DNA of 64,000 nt from Accumulibacter sp031732795. Lineage in GTDB: Bacteria; Pseudomonadota; Gammaproteobacteria; Burkholderiales; Rhodocyclaceae. Below, piece after piece: positions 28,105 through 37,518 of this stretch (within the stretch, counting starts at the first letter, position 1; each line of letters opens with the position of its first letter). The stretch is from NCBI GenBank assembly GCA_031732795.1, contig JAVMKC010000094.1:1-64000 (forward strand), read 5' to 3'. A model generated the notes under the pieces. That model was not told the origin of the DNA and did not search any database. It saw only the letters and a program-made list of their open reading frames with translations. The translations under genes were made by a program, and so were the position numbers.

Positions 28105-28761
28105 TCAGCAGAGTTTGACGACGATGTCCAGAAGCGTGCTGTTGCAGACGTTCAGGCGATCGCCCGCGCCGATCAGCAGACTGTAGATTTCCTTGCGCCG
28201 GAAGATGTTGTGAAAATCGTTGTCCTGGAACAGTTCGGCCAGCGCCCGGCGGTGCGTCCGGGTCAGGTTGCGTTGGGCTTTGTCGGCTTTTTCGGCGTCG
28301 CTGCGTCCCATCTTCGGATCGCTGCCAAGACGGCCGTAACCGGCAGCGATGGCTTCGACGCCATCTTTCAGATAGACCGACATTTCAAGACAATGCTTGT
28401 CTGGACGCAAGGCAAGCATTTCGCCGTCCATCTCGACAACGATCGAGTTGCAGCTGTTGATGATCTCGTCGAGGTTGATGATCGCCCGGTGCAGGTCTTC
28501 ACGGTCGATCGGCGTCGAAAACGCTTCGTTGAGCAGCGTCAGATTGCGGATTTTCAGACGATCGCCTTCATTTTCCGCTTCGCCGATACGTTTGGCGATT
28601 TCGGGGCTGCCCGAGCCCATGTATTCGACCAGCAAGCCGGCGGTGACCGCCACTTGCGCACTCTGTTCGGCAAGCAAGGCGAAAAAGTTCGGGACCTTGG
28701 GGAAAACCCGCTGCATGAGTTTTCCGGTGAAGGAGGTGGGGGCGTTAGTAACGTCCGACAT
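28105..28761 (-). CDS. DUF47 family (PhoU-like) partner of Pit
   Basis: A 218-residue, mostly helical protein of the DUF47/TIGR00153 family, related in fold to PhoU. Helices are rich in acidic residues, for example MGRSDAEKADKAQRNL, and the segment STPIDREDLHRAIINLDEI matches the 'TPxDREDI' core of the family. DUF47 genes almost always lie next to Pit phosphate transporters and are thought to regulate them. It starts 2 bases after the pit stop. It shares family with, but differs clearly in sequence from, the two DUF47 proteins at the right end. Confidence 0.9.
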   Translation of the reverse strand: MSDVTNAPTSFTGKLMQRVFPKVPNFFALLAEQSAQVAVTAGLLVEYMGSGSPEIAKRIGEAENEGDRLKIRNLTLLNEAFSTPIDREDLHRAIINLDEIINSCNSIVVEMDGEMLALRPDKHCLEMSVYLKDGVEAIAAGYGRLGSDPKMGRSDAEKADKAQRNLTRTHRRALAELFQDNDFHNIFRRKEIYSLLIGAGDRLNVCNSTLLDIVVKLC

Positions 28762-28763
28762 GA

Positions 28764-29804
28764 TCAGGCCTTTCCAAGAAAGAGATTAACGATAGCGAAT
28801 GTTTGTACGGCAACCAGCGCCGAACCAGGGATGGTGATCACCCAGGTGATGGCGATATCTTTGGCTTTTTTCCAGCGTACGGCTTTCGGACGCTCCGAAG
28901 AGCCGATACCCATGATCGAGGTGGCAACGACATGGGTCGTGGATACCGGTGCGCCAATGAACGAGGCGGTCAGGATGACGATCGCCGAGGTCAATTGCGA
29001 ACTGAGCGCATGGATCGGGCGGACGCGGAAGATGGCGAAGCCGAGCGTGCGGACGATCCGCCAGCCGCCGGACAGAATGCCCAGGGTAATGGCAATGGCG
29101 CAGGCCAGCATGACCCAGAAAGGCACGTCGAATTTCTGAATGAAGCCGCCGAGCAACAGGGCCAGCGTCAACATGCCCATGCTTTTCTGGGCGTCGTTGG
29201 CACCGTGCGAGAACGCCAGACCGGCAGCGGTGACGAACTGAGCATAGCGCAGACCGGTGTTCGCCGACGGCTTGGCCGCGTAGAGCATGATCCGCATCAG
29301 CCGCAGAATCAGAAAACCGGCCCAGAAACCAATCAGCGGAGACAGGATCAAGCTGGCCAGAACCTTGACGATCCCGGTCAATTCGCCGCTCATCAGCTTG
29401 GCAAAACCCCAGACCACATGGTCGGTACCGGCCGAGACGACCACCGCGCCGATCAATCCGCCGACCAGCGCATGCGAAGACGACGAAGGAATGCCGAAGT
29501 ACCAGGTGGCGAGGTTCCAGACGATGGCTCCCACCAAGCCACTGAGCAGAATGCTCAACGACAGCAATGGCGCCACGTCACCGAGAGTAACGAACTTGCC
29601 GATGGTATTGGCCACCGCCGTACCGCCAAGCATCGGTCCGAGAAATTCGAAAGTGCCGACGATGATCACCGCTTGAACGGGTGTCATCGCCCGCGAAGCG
29701 ATGATCGTCGCCACGATGTTGGCGGCATCGTGGAAACCGTTGGTGTAGTCGAAAAACAACACGATCGCAACGGTCGCGATCGTCAGTATTAGCAAAGTAC
29801 TCAT
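28764..29804 (-). CDS. Pit family inorganic phosphate transporter
   Basis: A 346-residue permease of the PiT family with about ten helices. Both halves of the duplicated signature are visible: FFDYTNGFHDAANIVATI near residue 18 and AFSHGANDAQKSMGML near 200. GIPSSSSHALVGG and GAPVSTTHVVATS are the other family signatures. PiT proteins move metal-phosphate complexes with protons at low affinity. In polyphosphate-accumulating bacteria this transporter type handles phosphate uptake and release; a similar role here is inferred. The ATG at 29804 is chosen because upstream frame sequence lacks family character. Confidence 0.93.
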   Translation of the reverse strand: MSTLLILTIATVAIVLFFDYTNGFHDAANIVATIIASRAMTPVQAVIIVGTFEFLGPMLGGTAVANTIGKFVTLGDVAPLLSLSILLSGLVGAIVWNLATWYFGIPSSSSHALVGGLIGAVVVSAGTDHVVWGFAKLMSGELTGIVKVLASLILSPLIGFWAGFLILRLMRIMLYAAKPSANTGLRYAQFVTAAGLAFSHGANDAQKSMGMLTLALLLGGFIQKFDVPFWVMLACAIAITLGILSGGWRIVRTLGFAIFRVRPIHALSSQLTSAIVILTASFIGAPVSTTHVVATSIMGIGSSERPKAVRWKKAKDIAITWVITIPGSALVAVQTFAIVNLFLGKA

Positions 29805-30476
29805 GAAGCGGCCCTGTCTTGGAGGTCGTGAATGGAGGAAGCGCGGCCGGCGACGATGTAACCCTGCCGCACGGCGTGTCTGAAGGCATCCGGTTGGCGG
29901 CGTGACTGTGCGTTGATATCCGTTGAGCTGATCCTCCTTGACGATGAAAACGTCCGCCAGTCGGCAACGGCGATCGATTGCCGAGCCGAATGACGACAAA
30001 TGGATGGATGAATGCGGAAGGGACTGACCGTCAGGGAGTTGGACGGTCCGGCAAGGCGTGCCATCGGCAATGCCATGCCGTTGATCGGGGCTGGCCCGCC
30101 ATGGACGGGCGCTTCGACGGCGAAACGACGAGCGCAAGCAGCCATCAGAGAGAACTCGAACGCTGTCCCGGCTGCCACATCGACACCTCCCCCGGATATA
30201 TTTTTATCTGTCTGCCGACAACCGCTTGCGGCAGGCGCGACCTCTACACCAATTGGTGCTTATCTGTATTTGATAAGCATCAACCGTGCCAGAAATTATC
30301 AAACGGAAGGAACTCGATAAAGCAATGACTTGCCGGAGTCAATCGCCAACTCGTTTTTTATACTGGGTGTAACAAAATGAAACCATTCAACTTCAAAAGC
30401 GATGTAAAAATTAAATTAATCCAATTTTTACAACAAGTTAAAATCAAATTCAAAAACGATTGCAAATTGTCAACAT
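29805..30476. other. Long gap with an AT-rich island
   Basis: About 670 bases without a supported gene between the pit start and the NtrC-family regulator. The pit promoter should be here, but no convincing Pho box was found. From about 30350 to 30500 the sequence becomes strikingly AT-rich with A-tracts, unlike everything around it. Short frames on both strands have no family features. Confidence 0.45.
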
Positions 30477-30491
30477 GTAACACCCTGTTAC
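30477..30491. promoter_or_regulatory. Palindrome GTAACA-CCC-TGTTAC
   Basis: A perfect 6-bp inverted repeat with a 3-base centre, in an AT-rich island downstream of the response-regulator gene. A related GTGTAACA occurs at about 30366. It looks like a dimeric repressor operator, but no adjacent promoter or regulated gene can be named. Confidence 0.3.
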
Positions 30492-30505
30492 GAATTAGTG
30501 GTTTT

Positions 30506-30552
30506 TGGTGCCAGCAGTGAGCCTCGGGCGCTACCGGTTTCACCACTCCGGC
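30506..30552 (-). pseudogene. Deleted tRNA-Leu-like remnant
   Basis: On the minus strand a 47-base stretch begins GCCGGAGTGGTGAAACCGGT, nearly the 5' end of a bacterial tRNA-Leu (acceptor plus D arm), and ends TGGCACCA like a tRNA 3' end. The anticodon, variable and T arms are missing between them, so it cannot be functional. It lies just after the response-regulator stop, beside an AT-rich island. It may be the scar of an element that used a tRNA gene as its target. Confidence 0.4.
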
Positions 30553-30577
30553 CCGAAGCGGATAGCCAGATTTCCGC

Positions 30578-32008
30578 TCACGAAGCAGGTGGCAGCGCGC
30601 GGCGCGCCAGACGGCGGTTGAGCGCCGGACGTGACAAGCCAAGCAAGGTGGCCGCAACGCCCTGATTGCCTTTGGCGCGTCTGAGCGCTTCGTTTATCAA
30701 CGCATCCTCGACCTCGTCGAGCGTCGGAAAGCGTCCTGGAATCAGGATCGGCAAACCGTCCGAAGACGCGTCGGCACTGTCGTCGCCACCACTTTTCTGC
30801 TGTTTTTGAATCGCTTGACGGAAGGCATCCATCGCCAGCACGTTGCCCCCCCGGTGCAGAGCCATGGCATTGAACACCATGGCCCGCAATTCGCGGACGT
30901 TACCGGGAAAATGGTAATTGGCAAGCAGCGTCAACAATTCGTTCGACGGTTCTGGCGCCGGTTTGTGGATCGCCGTGGCCGCTTCGTCGAGAAAATGCTG
31001 CAGCAGCAGGGGGATGTCTTCCTTGTGCTTTCTTAGTGGCGGCACCTCGATCTGATGCACCGACAGACGGAAGAACAAATCCGAACGGAACAAATTCTGC
31101 CGCATCATCTGCGCCAGATTACAGTTGGTAGCGCACACCACCCGCGCGTCGCTCGGGCGGGCGACGTCGGAACCGAGCGGGAAGTACATGTGCTCCTGGA
31201 GCAGCCGCAGTAATTTGACCTGTGAAGCCATCGACAGGTCGCCGATCTCGTCAAGGAACAGCGTCCCGCCGGCGGCCTGGGCGATCAAGCCGGGACGCGA
31301 GTGGTCTGCGCCGGTAAAAGCGCCTTTTTTGTGGCCGAACAAGGTGTCGGAAAACAAGGTGTCATCGAGACCGGCAACGTTCACCTGTACAAACTGGCCG
31401 CTCAAACCGCTCAATTTGTGCAGCGCTTGCGCGAACATCTCCTTGCCGGCGCCGGTTTCGCCGGAAATCAACACCGGTTCAGCGGAGACGGCCACCGCTT
31501 CCAGATACTGGAACAACGAACGCATCGTCCGGCTATGGGTAATGATCCCGGCAAACGCATCACGGTTTTCCAGACAGTCGGTGAGCAGATAATGTTTGAG
31601 CACTCCCATTTGACGGCGCAGGGAATGAACTTCCAGCGCGTGTCGCACGCTGGCCACCAGCCGGCTTTCATCCACCGGCTTGACGATGTAATCGAATGCC
31701 CCTTCCTTCATGCTCCGCACCGCGGTATCGACGTCCTGGGCGGCGGTCATCACGACCACCGGCAACTCCGGGTAAAGATTGACGATTTCGGGCAACAACT
31801 TTGTGCCGCTGACCAGCGGCATCAACAGATCGAGGAGAACGGCGCTCGCCGGCTGGCGTTCGAGCGCCGGCAACAGATCACGGCTGTCACTCACCATTTC
31901 GATCTTGGCCACCCCGGCGCTACGTAACACCGCCGCCGTGGCATGCAATACGGAATCCTCGTCATCGACGAGAAAGACCGGCAGACTGGCGAACGACTTC
32001 TCTTTCAT
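30578..32008 (-). CDS. NtrC-family sigma-54-dependent response regulator
   Basis: 476 residues. A receiver domain (about 8-125) has the phospho-acceptor Asp60 in VLLDLLMP and Lys in IVKPVDE. The central AAA+ domain (about 155-390) has Walker A GETGAGKE, the sigma-54 loop GAFTGA and Walker B TLFLDEIGD. The C-terminal Fis-type helix-turn-helix reads GNQGVAATLLGLSRPALNRR. It would activate sigma-54 promoters after phosphorylation by the kinase encoded directly upstream: the kinase stop TAG abuts this ATG. Targets are unknown; no clear sigma-54 promoter was found nearby. Confidence 0.92.
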   Translation of the reverse strand: MKEKSFASLPVFLVDDEDSVLHATAAVLRSAGVAKIEMVSDSRDLLPALERQPASAVLLDLLMPLVSGTKLLPEIVNLYPELPVVVMTAAQDVDTAVRSMKEGAFDYIVKPVDESRLVASVRHALEVHSLRRQMGVLKHYLLTDCLENRDAFAGIITHSRTMRSLFQYLEAVAVSAEPVLISGETGAGKEMFAQALHKLSGLSGQFVQVNVAGLDDTLFSDTLFGHKKGAFTGADHSRPGLIAQAAGGTLFLDEIGDLSMASQVKLLRLLQEHMYFPLGSDVARPSDARVVCATNCNLAQMMRQNLFRSDLFFRLSVHQIEVPPLRKHKEDIPLLLQHFLDEAATAIHKPAPEPSNELLTLLANYHFPGNVRELRAMVFNAMALHRGGNVLAMDAFRQAIQKQQKSGGDDSADASSDGLPILIPGRFPTLDEVEDALINEALRRAKGNQGVAATLLGLSRPALNRRLARRALPPAS

Positions 32009-34495
32009 CTACCCCTCCACAATGGCCGGCAATTCGATGGTTACCTGCGTCCCGGCCTGACCACGGGAAGCGAATTTCATCACCCCGGCGTGCCGTTCGA
32101 CGATCGAGGTCGAAATCGACAAGCCGAGCCCGGTGCCACCTTGCTCGGCTTTGGTGGTCAGAAACGGTTCACCGATGTTCGCCAGCACGTCCCGACCAAT
32201 GCCACGGCCCTCGTCTTCGACCGCCACCATCACCCGCCGACCGTCGGCGGAGGTGCCCGCGGAAACTTTCACCGCCCGGTCACGTTCCGGCAGCGACTCG
32301 AGCGCGTTGATGATCACGTTGATGAACACCTGCTCCAATTGCTGGATGTTCCCTTGCACCCACGGCAGGGTATCGGGCAAATCCAAAGTAAAACGATCGG
32401 TATGCTTACGGATTCGACTATCGAGCAAACCCGCCGCCGCTTGCAAGACTTTCCGCACATTCACCCGTTCGTCCATGTGTCCGAGATCCTGCTTGCCGAG
32501 GTGCTTGAGATTGTCGATGATCCGCTGAATGCGCCGGGCATTATCGGCGATGTCGGTCATTCCCCGACTGACGATTTCGCTGGCCTGGGCGAATTGCAGA
32601 CCGGCGAGCACGAAACTGCCCTGCTCCTGTTCATATTCGTCGAGGATCGGCAAGGCATCGCGCCAGACGCGGGCCAGCAGCGAGGCGTTGGCCAGAATCG
32701 CATGGTTCGGATTGTTGATTTCGTGCGCGATACCGGCCGACAGCACGCCCAGCGACGCCAGCCGGGCACTACGGATCGCCTGCCATTGCAGTTTGCGGTT
32801 TTCGGTGATGTCGGTCAGCACGACCATTGCTGCCAGCACTTCCTTTGCCGAGGCAATCGGCACGATACGGATTTCCCACCACGTCGCATCGCCGGACTGA
32901 TACTGAAAATGTTCGACGCGACTGCTGGCGAAGACTTCGGTCAGACATTCCAGATACCGTTCCCGAATCTGCGGCGGCAGAATCGCTTCCGAGCGCTGCT
33001 CACCGGTGCCGCCGACCGGATACGGAAAATGACGGTTGGCCAGGACGATGTTCGCTTCGCGGTCGACGGTGAAAATCAGATCCGGCGAGTGATTGAACAA
33101 GGTCCGCAGTTTGGTTTCGGAATCGCGCAAGGCATCTTCGGTCAGCTTGTGCTCGGTGATATCTTCGAAAAAGCCGACCAACCGAGCCAACGAGCCGTCG
33201 GCCTGGCGTACCGGAAACCCGCAGACGCGCAGCCAACGTTGCACCTGATCGTCATCACGCAACGGCAGAACGACATTGAAGCGCCGTCCGTCACGCAGCA
33301 GCCGGTCGACGGCGACCCGCAGGATTTGCCGCTCCTCAGGCGCGAAAATGTCGAAAATCCGTGTCGCGCTGGCATCATCCGGCGGCAACTCGCCGCCAGC
33401 GAGTTGTCGAAACGCCGGACCGATGTATTCCAAGCGGCAGGCATCGGCACTGGTGGCCCAGAACACCACGTCGACGGTTTCCGCCAATTGCCGGAAGATC
33501 TCCTCGCGCTCCCGGATTTGACGGTTGAGCATGGCACGGTTGTCGAGCTCACGACGGTTGCGCGCCAGATACAGACTCAACAGCCCTGAAAACAACAAAC
33601 CGCCGATCAACACCGTCCAGTGCGCCTTGTTGAACACCTCGGCACTGCGAAAGGTATCAGTGGCCACACAGCGCACGGCCCATGAACGGTCGCCGACATC
33701 GATGGTCGCCACCTTCTGCGACTGTTCTTCTTCCCGGGCCGGGAGGGTTCCCCGCCCCAGTCGACTGCCGTAGTGATGCAGGAACTGGGTTTCGTTGCCG
33801 GTAACGTCGGAAACCAGTACATCCACGCCACGCGGTTCGAGCAGGCTGATTGCCGAATGGATCAGGTCTTCGATCACATAAATACCAACCAGAAAACCGA
33901 TCACCGGCTGGCCGTCGTCCGGTCTGGCTTCGGTGGTGGTTTGGGTAGCGTATACCGGTAAGGCGGCGTAAATCACCTGCAACGCCGGCTTGCCGGGCAA
34001 GCGCAGTTCCTTCCGTCCGCTGACCGCGACTTTGCCGGACGCCGTAGCGCGATCGAACAGATCCGCCAGTTGCCGGTCGGCCTGCAAATCGACATCGATA
34101 GCGTAGTCGGCACCGGCGCGCGATGCCGACAAGCGTACCGGCAATGTCCGGCGCGCGCCGCCCCTCCCCTGCTCGGATGGCGTCCATGTCGCCCAGAACA
34201 AGCTGTGGATATACCCTCGACGCTTGAGCAGGGTATCGGTCAGCACGCGGAATTCGAGCTCCTTGATCGACCTGGCGGCATGATAGATTTCACGCACTTC
34301 CAACAAGGCATCCAGACCCTGATCAACCGTCAGCCGCACCGCCTGGATCCGGTCACCAGCCGCCCACTCGAACTCCCTGTAATGGCTGCTCTGCAGTTCC
34401 TGCCGCACATTCCACGACGACAGGCAGGTCAACAACACGCCGCCGATCGCCACCAGATAGGCGATGGAATATTTGCGCAGATTGTCGAAAATCAT
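32009..34495 (-). CDS. Membrane histidine kinase with CHASE and two PAS domains
   Basis: 828 residues. A membrane helix near 12-28 and a second near 295-318 bracket a periplasmic CHASE-type sensor. Two PAS domains follow (about 335-455 and 465-580); the first ends RLVGFFEDITEHK. The dimerisation/phospho-acceptor segment is LSAGIAHEINNPNHAI with His591. The ATPase domain has DEGRGIG and GTGLGLSIS. It is the partner of the NtrC-family regulator and is transcribed just before it. CHASE domains bind small extracellular ligands; the ligand here is unknown. Confidence 0.92.
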   Translation of the reverse strand: MIFDNLRKYSIAYLVAIGGVLLTCLSSWNVRQELQSSHYREFEWAAGDRIQAVRLTVDQGLDALLEVREIYHAARSIKELEFRVLTDTLLKRRGYIHSLFWATWTPSEQGRGGARRTLPVRLSASRAGADYAIDVDLQADRQLADLFDRATASGKVAVSGRKELRLPGKPALQVIYAALPVYATQTTTEARPDDGQPVIGFLVGIYVIEDLIHSAISLLEPRGVDVLVSDVTGNETQFLHHYGSRLGRGTLPAREEEQSQKVATIDVGDRSWAVRCVATDTFRSAEVFNKAHWTVLIGGLLFSGLLSLYLARNRRELDNRAMLNRQIREREEIFRQLAETVDVVFWATSADACRLEYIGPAFRQLAGGELPPDDASATRIFDIFAPEERQILRVAVDRLLRDGRRFNVVLPLRDDDQVQRWLRVCGFPVRQADGSLARLVGFFEDITEHKLTEDALRDSETKLRTLFNHSPDLIFTVDREANIVLANRHFPYPVGGTGEQRSEAILPPQIRERYLECLTEVFASSRVEHFQYQSGDATWWEIRIVPIASAKEVLAAMVVLTDITENRKLQWQAIRSARLASLGVLSAGIAHEINNPNHAILANASLLARVWRDALPILDEYEQEQGSFVLAGLQFAQASEIVSRGMTDIADNARRIQRIIDNLKHLGKQDLGHMDERVNVRKVLQAAAGLLDSRIRKHTDRFTLDLPDTLPWVQGNIQQLEQVFINVIINALESLPERDRAVKVSAGTSADGRRVMVAVEDEGRGIGRDVLANIGEPFLTTKAEQGGTGLGLSISTSIVERHAGVMKFASRGQAGTQVTIELPAIVEG

Positions 34496-34677
34496 CGTTT
34501 ACCGGAAGACAGCCAGCCTCTGACGACGCATTGTCTTTGCCGCCCACTTGCGGCACATGGTCCGCGAGCTTAGCAGAAAGCCTGACGTTCGACGACAAAC
34601 CATTGCCTCGAAAGGGTTTCATGCACCGACGACGCGCATTCTGACCACCGACCAGACAGCCGCGCCGACGGTTGTGA

Positions 34678-37518
34678 TCAGCGAACGCTTCCCGGTAGCA
34701 AAGGTGGCAAGCGGCGTACTTCATCGGCGGTCAACGGACGCGCAAAGAAATATCCCTGGCCGATATCGCAGTGATGGTCGGCAAGAAAATTGAGTTGGGT
34801 TTGCGTTTCCACACCTTCAGCGACCACGGTCATTCCCAGACCATGCGCCAGAGCAACCGTGCCACGAACGATAGCGGCGTCATTGCTATTGGTGGCAATG
34901 CCGCTGACGAAACTTTTGTCGATTTTCAATTCGCTGATCGGAAAGCGTTTGAGATACGACAATGAGGAATAGCCGGTGCCGAAATCGTCAACGGCGATGC
35001 CGACACCGAGTTCGCCGACGCTGCCGAGCAACGTGGCCACGAAATCGGGGTTGTACATCGCGGTGGATTCGGTGAGTTCGATTTTGAGCAGCTTCGGTGA
35101 CAGTCGCTTTTCATGCAAGGCGCTGCGCATGCGTTGGATGAGGCTCGCGTCGGCGCATTGACGGGCGGAAATATTCACCGCCACCGGCACCGGCGGCAAA
35201 CCGGCCTCCTGCCATCGGGCGAGTTGCGATGTCGCCTCGTCGAGCACCCAATCGCCTATGCCACGGATCAGGCCGCTTTCTTCGGCAGCCGGAATGAAGT
35301 GATTCGGAGTAATCAGCCCGATCCCAGGTCGCCGCCAGCGGATCAACGATTCGAAACCGACCAGTTGCCCCGTGCCGATCTCGATCTGCGGCTGGTAAAA
35401 CAGTTCGAACTCGTGCAGGGCCAAGGCTTGGCGAAGGGCATTCTCCAGGGTCAGGCGGTCGCGGGACCACGTATTCATCGCCGAGGAATAAAAAGTGATG
35501 CTGGCGCCACCTTCCTGTTTGCCGCGGTACATCGCCTCGTCGGCCATCGACAACAAGGTGTCGGCGTCATCGCTGTCCTGCGGTCCGATACTGATGCCGA
35601 TGCTCCCCGACAACAACAGGTTGTGCCCATCCTTGCCAGCCACTTCGCGGTCGAGCAGATCGAGGATCTTGCTGGCGACACTGGCCACCGAACCACGATC
35701 GTTGAAGTCGTCCATCAAAACGATGAACTCGTCGCCCCCCCAGCGGGCAACCGTGTCATCCACACGGACAGCGGCCACCAGCCGCTCGGCAACGATTTTC
35801 AATACCCGGTCGCCCCATTCGTGGCCCAGACTGTCGTTGATACGCTTGAAACGGTCGAGGTCGACGAACAGCAGGGCGACCAGATGTTCCTTGCGCCGAA
35901 TGGACGCCAGCGATTGCCGTAAGCGATCCAGAAGCAGCGTCTGGTTAGGCAAGCCGGTCAGCGGATCGTGAGTCGCGTCATGAACCAGACGGGACGTGAG
36001 CGCCAAGGCATCGGTCACGTCGCTCAGCGCCAGCACCGCCCCGTCGCGCCCACCTTCGATGGGGGTCAGGGTGGCGCGCAAATCGTAGCGACGGCCGTCT
36101 GGACGCGTCCAGGAAAACGATTCCGGTGACCGCAAGGTTTTCTGGTCAGCGAGGCAGATTCTCAACAATTGATTGACTTCGCCGGATTCAGAGCAGCAGC
36201 GGTCGAGCAGTGTCTCAATGCTTTGACCCGCGATTTGCGACAGCGTGACGCCGGTCAATTGTTCCGCCACCGGATTGAGCAGCACCACCTTCGCCTGATC
36301 GTCCAGGGTGATCACCGCGTCGGCAATCGAACGCAGCGTCGCATCCGCCTTGCGACGGCTCAGATTCAAGCGGCGACGGGTCTGCCACAGCAACTGGACA
36401 AACCACCACAGATAGCCGAAAAGAAAGCCAATGACAGCGGTGGCCGGCGGGAACCACCATCCGGCAAAATGCAATCCGGACGCGCTGACGGCCAGCGGTA
36501 GAACAGGATAAACACCGGCAAACAAGGCGCAGCACAACCGAAATCGAGGCAAGAGGACGATCGTCGGCGGTATCAGCAACAGCAAGGTGATCAGCAGAAC
36601 CGTCGATTTATCGAGCGTCCGATAGACTTGCCCGTTCCGCAACGCCTCATAAGCCCGGGCATGAAACTCCACCGCCGGCATCGGCGACGCCCGGTCGGTA
36701 TTGGGGGTCATCAAACCAGCCGCCAGACCCGTCGCCGTCGGCCCGACAAACACCGTCTTGTTGCGAAGGCTGCCCGGGGGCAAACGATCGTTGAGCAGAT
36801 CCAGCACCGAAAAAACCGGTAACGCATTCGAAGCATCGGGAAAAGGCAACAGCAACTCGCCAGAACGCACCCAGTGATCAGCCTCTCGTGCCGCGGCCAT
36901 CGCGGTGCCTTCCTGGCGGACCATTTCCGGCCAACGCGTTCCGGACAAATCCAGAACCGCCAGGGACAAAGCTCGCCAATGAGCAGTGGCAGCGCCCGCT
37001 TGACGAAAAGTCCGGCGAACCAGGGCATCGGCATCCAATTCGACATCGACATGGCCGATCGCCGCCGCCCCGGCGGCCAATGGTTGAACCGGCATGATCT
37101 CGCGGATCGGTGGCTGATCGGGTGATCCCCGACCCGGCGCCACCGCCAGCACCACCCGGCCAGAGCGAGACAGCGCCGCGGCGAGCTGTGGATCGCCAGG
37201 CGCCGGTTCAGGAAACAGCACCGCGACACCAATCGCCTGTACGCCGTCCATGGTCAAGCGATCGATCAGTCGCGCGTGAATCTCACGCGACCATGGCCAG
37301 CGTCCCAAAGCAGCCAGACTGGCTTCGTCGATGGCGACGATCGCCGTCTGCCCGGCAAAACCCTCCAGACGAATCAACGGTTCGATCGTATCGTAGAGCA
37401 GCAGATCGATACGCTGTAACAAAGCAAGCGGGATCAAGCCGATCAAGCTGGCAAGAACGAGGGCCAGCAGCCAGCCGAGACGGTCACCGAGCCATTGTTT
37501 GACTCTCGACGGATTCAA
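34678..37518 (-). CDS. CHASE2-PAS-GGDEF-EAL cyclic-di-GMP protein
   Basis: About 946 residues. An N-terminal helix is followed by a periplasmic CHASE2 domain (DLLLYDTIEPLIRL, FVGPTATGL), then three helices near 320-400, a PAS domain, a GGDEF domain with intact RWGGDEFIVLMDDF, and an EAL domain. The EAL triplet reads ESL in GFESLIRWRRPG, but DDFGTGYSSLSYLK, KIDKSFV and AEGVETQTQ are intact, so hydrolysis is still plausible. A TTG at 37518 overlaps the fecR-like stop (TTGA); an in-frame GTG at 37551 is the alternative start. It is likely co-expressed with that gene. Confidence 0.88.
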   Translation of the reverse strand: MNPSRVKQWLGDRLGWLLALVLASLIGLIPLALLQRIDLLLYDTIEPLIRLEGFAGQTAIVAIDEASLAALGRWPWSREIHARLIDRLTMDGVQAIGVAVLFPEPAPGDPQLAAALSRSGRVVLAVAPGRGSPDQPPIREIMPVQPLAAGAAAIGHVDVELDADALVRRTFRQAGAATAHWRALSLAVLDLSGTRWPEMVRQEGTAMAAAREADHWVRSGELLLPFPDASNALPVFSVLDLLNDRLPPGSLRNKTVFVGPTATGLAAGLMTPNTDRASPMPAVEFHARAYEALRNGQVYRTLDKSTVLLITLLLLIPPTIVLLPRFRLCCALFAGVYPVLPLAVSASGLHFAGWWFPPATAVIGFLFGYLWWFVQLLWQTRRRLNLSRRKADATLRSIADAVITLDDQAKVVLLNPVAEQLTGVTLSQIAGQSIETLLDRCCSESGEVNQLLRICLADQKTLRSPESFSWTRPDGRRYDLRATLTPIEGGRDGAVLALSDVTDALALTSRLVHDATHDPLTGLPNQTLLLDRLRQSLASIRRKEHLVALLFVDLDRFKRINDSLGHEWGDRVLKIVAERLVAAVRVDDTVARWGGDEFIVLMDDFNDRGSVASVASKILDLLDREVAGKDGHNLLLSGSIGISIGPQDSDDADTLLSMADEAMYRGKQEGGASITFYSSAMNTWSRDRLTLENALRQALALHEFELFYQPQIEIGTGQLVGFESLIRWRRPGIGLITPNHFIPAAEESGLIRGIGDWVLDEATSQLARWQEAGLPPVPVAVNISARQCADASLIQRMRSALHEKRLSPKLLKIELTESTAMYNPDFVATLLGSVGELGVGIAVDDFGTGYSSLSYLKRFPISELKIDKSFVSGIATNSNDAAIVRGTVALAHGLGMTVVAEGVETQTQLNFLADHHCDIGQGYFFARPLTADEVRRLPPLLPGSVR

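Noticed and set aside
29805..30000. Pho box upstream of the first pit gene
   Set aside because: No pair of CTGTCAT-like repeats with 11-base spacing could be seen.
30500..30577. Sigma-54 promoter (TGGCAC...TTGC) near the NtrC-family gene
   Set aside because: A TGGCAC is present on the minus strand but no TTGC follows at the required spacing; the bases belong to the tRNA-like remnant.
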